This document shows, piece by piece, positions 13,158 to 14,426 of a stretch of 14,426 nucleotides of DNA. Origin of the DNA: DASQVO01 sp035640715 (GTDB taxonomy: Bacteria > Actinomycetota > Actinomycetes > Streptosporangiales > Streptosporangiaceae); assembly GCA_035640715.1 (NCBI GenBank), contig DASQVO010000302.1, positions 1 to 14,426 of the forward strand, read 5' to 3'. The first letter of the stretch is position 1; each line of letters opens with the position of its first letter. The notes beneath the pieces are model-generated. The model was not told the origin of the DNA. It worked only from the letters and a program-made list of their open reading frames with translations, and ran no database searches. A program made the translations under genes and the position numbers.

Positions 13158-14426
13158 ATGAACTTTGATCTGCCCAGCCTCCTGAGCGCCAGAAGCGGGG
13201 AGGGATATGGGCTGCACGCTCGTTACCTAAACCCCCAGCTTCCCCGCATGCTCCACACGATCGGCTTCGATCGGCGCTATGAGCGGGCAGAGGGTGCCTA
13301 CCTTTACGACGCCGATGGCAATCGCTACGCGGACTTCCTCGCCGGATTCGGCGTGTTCGCCGCCGGGCGCAACCATCCGGTAATCCGCAAGGCGGTGCAC
13401 GACGTCCTCGACGCGGAGCTGGCCGACTGGGTGCAGTTCGACACCCCGCTGCTGCCCGGGCTGCTCGCGGAGCGGCTGCTGGCCAAGGCGCCCGGCATGG
13501 AACGGGTCTACTTCTGCAACAGCGGCACCGAGGCGGTCGAGGCGGCGCTGAAGTTCGCCCGATACGCGACGGGCAAGGGCCGGGTGCTCTACTGCGATCA
13601 CGCTTTTCACGGCCTCACCACCGGGTCGCTGTCGGTCAACGGCTCGGCGGAGTTCCGCAAGGGATTCGACCCGCTGCTGCCGGACGGGTGGATCGCGCTG
13701 GGCGACCTGGAGGCGCTCGACCGCGAGCTGCGCAAGGGTGACGTCGCCGCGCTGATCGTCGAGCCGGTCCAGGGCAAGGGCGTGCACATCGCGCCGGACG
13801 GGTTCCTCGCCGCCGCCCGCGACCTGCTGCATGCCCGCGGCGCGCTGCTCATCTGCGACGAGGTGCAGACCGGCTTCGGGCGGACCGGCAAGTTCTTCGC
13901 CTATCAGTATGAGGACGTCGAGCCCGATATCGTCACGGTCGCGAAGGCGCTGTCCGGCGGCATCGTCCCCGTCGGCGGGATGCTGGCGAAGGCGTGGATC
14001 TTCGACAAGGTGTACTCCTCGATAGACCGGGTGCTGGTGCACGACTCGACGTTCGGCTCCGGGGCGGCTGCCATGGCGGCCGGCCTCGCAACGCTCGCCG
14101 TCATCGAGGAGGAGGGGCTGGTCGAGAACGCCCAGCGGACCGGCGACGCCCTGCGCGCCGCCCTCCAGGAGATGGTCGACCGGTACGAGCTCCTCGGCGA
14201 GGTCCGCGGACGCGGGCTGATAATCGGCATCGAATTCGCCAAGCCGAAGTCGCTGAAGCTCCGGACGAGCTGGAACATGCTGCAGGCCGCCAGGCGCGGG
14301 CTGTTCGCCCAGATGGTGGTCGTCGCCCTGTTCCAGCGCCACCGCATCCTCACCCAGGTCTCCGGGGACCACGTCGAGGTGATCAAGCTGCTGCCGCCGC
14401 TGATGATCGGCGACACCGAGGTGAAG
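13158..14426 (+). CDS. Class III PLP-dependent aminotransferase (3' truncated by the window edge)
   Basis: The frame is open from the ATG at 13158 to the last base (423 codons), so the C-terminus lies outside; little should be missing for a family of about 430-460 residues. GGGGGAAGGG (13138-13147) lies ten bases upstream. Landmarks: YLYDADGNRYADFLAGFGVF, SGTEA (S122-A126, PLP phosphate), DHAFHGLTTGSLS, IVEPVQGKG, DEVQTGFGRTG (D234 contacts the PLP ring nitrogen), and TVAKALSGGIVPVGGM with K263 as the Schiff-base lysine. It moves an amino group between an omega- or alpha-amino donor and a keto acid or aldehyde; the substrate cannot be told. An HpnO-like role in hopanoid side chains is one possibility given the prenyl enzyme nearby, but a general ornithine, putrescine or acetylornithine-type transaminase is as likely. 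A six-codon open frame (13151-13168) overlaps its start. Confidence 0.9.
   Translation, partial: MNFDLPSLLSARSGEGYGLHARYLNPQLPRMLHTIGFDRRYERAEGAYLYDADGNRYADFLAGFGVFAAGRNHPVIRKAVHDVLDAELADWVQFDTPLLPGLLAERLLAKAPGMERVYFCNSGTEAVEAALKFARYATGKGRVLYCDHAFHGLTTGSLSVNGSAEFRKGFDPLLPDGWIALGDLEALDRELRKGDVAALIVEPVQGKGVHIAPDGFLAAARDLLHARGALLICDEVQTGFGRTGKFFAYQYEDVEPDIVTVAKALSGGIVPVGGMLAKAWIFDKVYSSIDRVLVHDSTFGSGAAAMAAGLATLAVIEEEGLVENAQRTGDALRAALQEMVDRYELLGEVRGRGLIIGIEFAKPKSLKLRTSWNMLQAARRGLFAQMVVVALFQRHRILTQVSGDHVEVIKLLPPLMIGDTEVK

Noticed and set aside
13227..14372. Minus-strand open frame (381 codons) at the right edge
   Set aside because: The + strand frame from 13158 to the edge encodes an intact class III aminotransferase with its PLP lysine; the minus frame is its shadow.

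Overview
The window is GC-rich DNA with strong G/C preference at third codon positions, GTG starts and an actinobacterial gene set: a Z-isoprenyl diphosphate synthase of the Rv1086 type, a PIN-PhoH (PhoH2) protein, a conserved actinobacterial ribbon-helix-helix-like protein and an exported NlpC/P60 hydrolase. It most likely comes from the chromosome of a Streptosporangiales/Streptomyces-like actinomycete; the species cannot be told. Nearly all full genes lie on the + strand.

Left part (1-4208): the C-terminal end of a secreted carbohydrate-active protein (1-600), a strong hairpin, an unnamed Nudix-like protein (851-2113), and a full-length DUF255/YyaL thioredoxin-fold protein (2184-4208).

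Middle (4209-8831): a long leader that may be a structured RNA, then an exported NlpC/P60 peptidase with an unusual N-terminal domain resembling MacB/FtsX ectodomains (4551-5834). A headless SDR dehydrogenase remnant follows on the minus strand (5841-6116). Next is the RHH-like gene (6179-6859), with a perfect 14-bp AT palindrome touching its start codon. The 436-bp gap before the ATP-type PEP carboxykinase homologue (7296-8831) holds six GT-N-TA-N-AC half-palindromes, the core recognised by HutC/DasR-type GntR repressors. Three of them lie in a 21-bp repeat duplicated in tandem and then inverted. This is the most striking regulatory structure here.

Right part (8832-14426): a large hairpin separates pckA from the prenyltransferase gene (9052-9813). 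The next 585 bp are non-coding and hold two identical 52-bp direct repeats that fold on themselves, a G/C hairpin, and a candidate structured leader closed by a 13-bp inverted repeat in front of phoH2 (10399-11799). A family 2 glycosyltransferase (11890-13023), a 21-bp tandem repeat and a class III aminotransferase that runs off the right edge (13158-14426) finish the window.

The prenyltransferase, glycosyltransferase and NlpC/P60 genes point to cell-envelope work; PEPCK belongs to central carbon metabolism. I see no clear single multi-gene pathway, and no tRNA, rRNA, CRISPR array, phage or complete transposon. The novelty lies mostly in the intergenic architecture and in the NlpC/P60 domain fusion.
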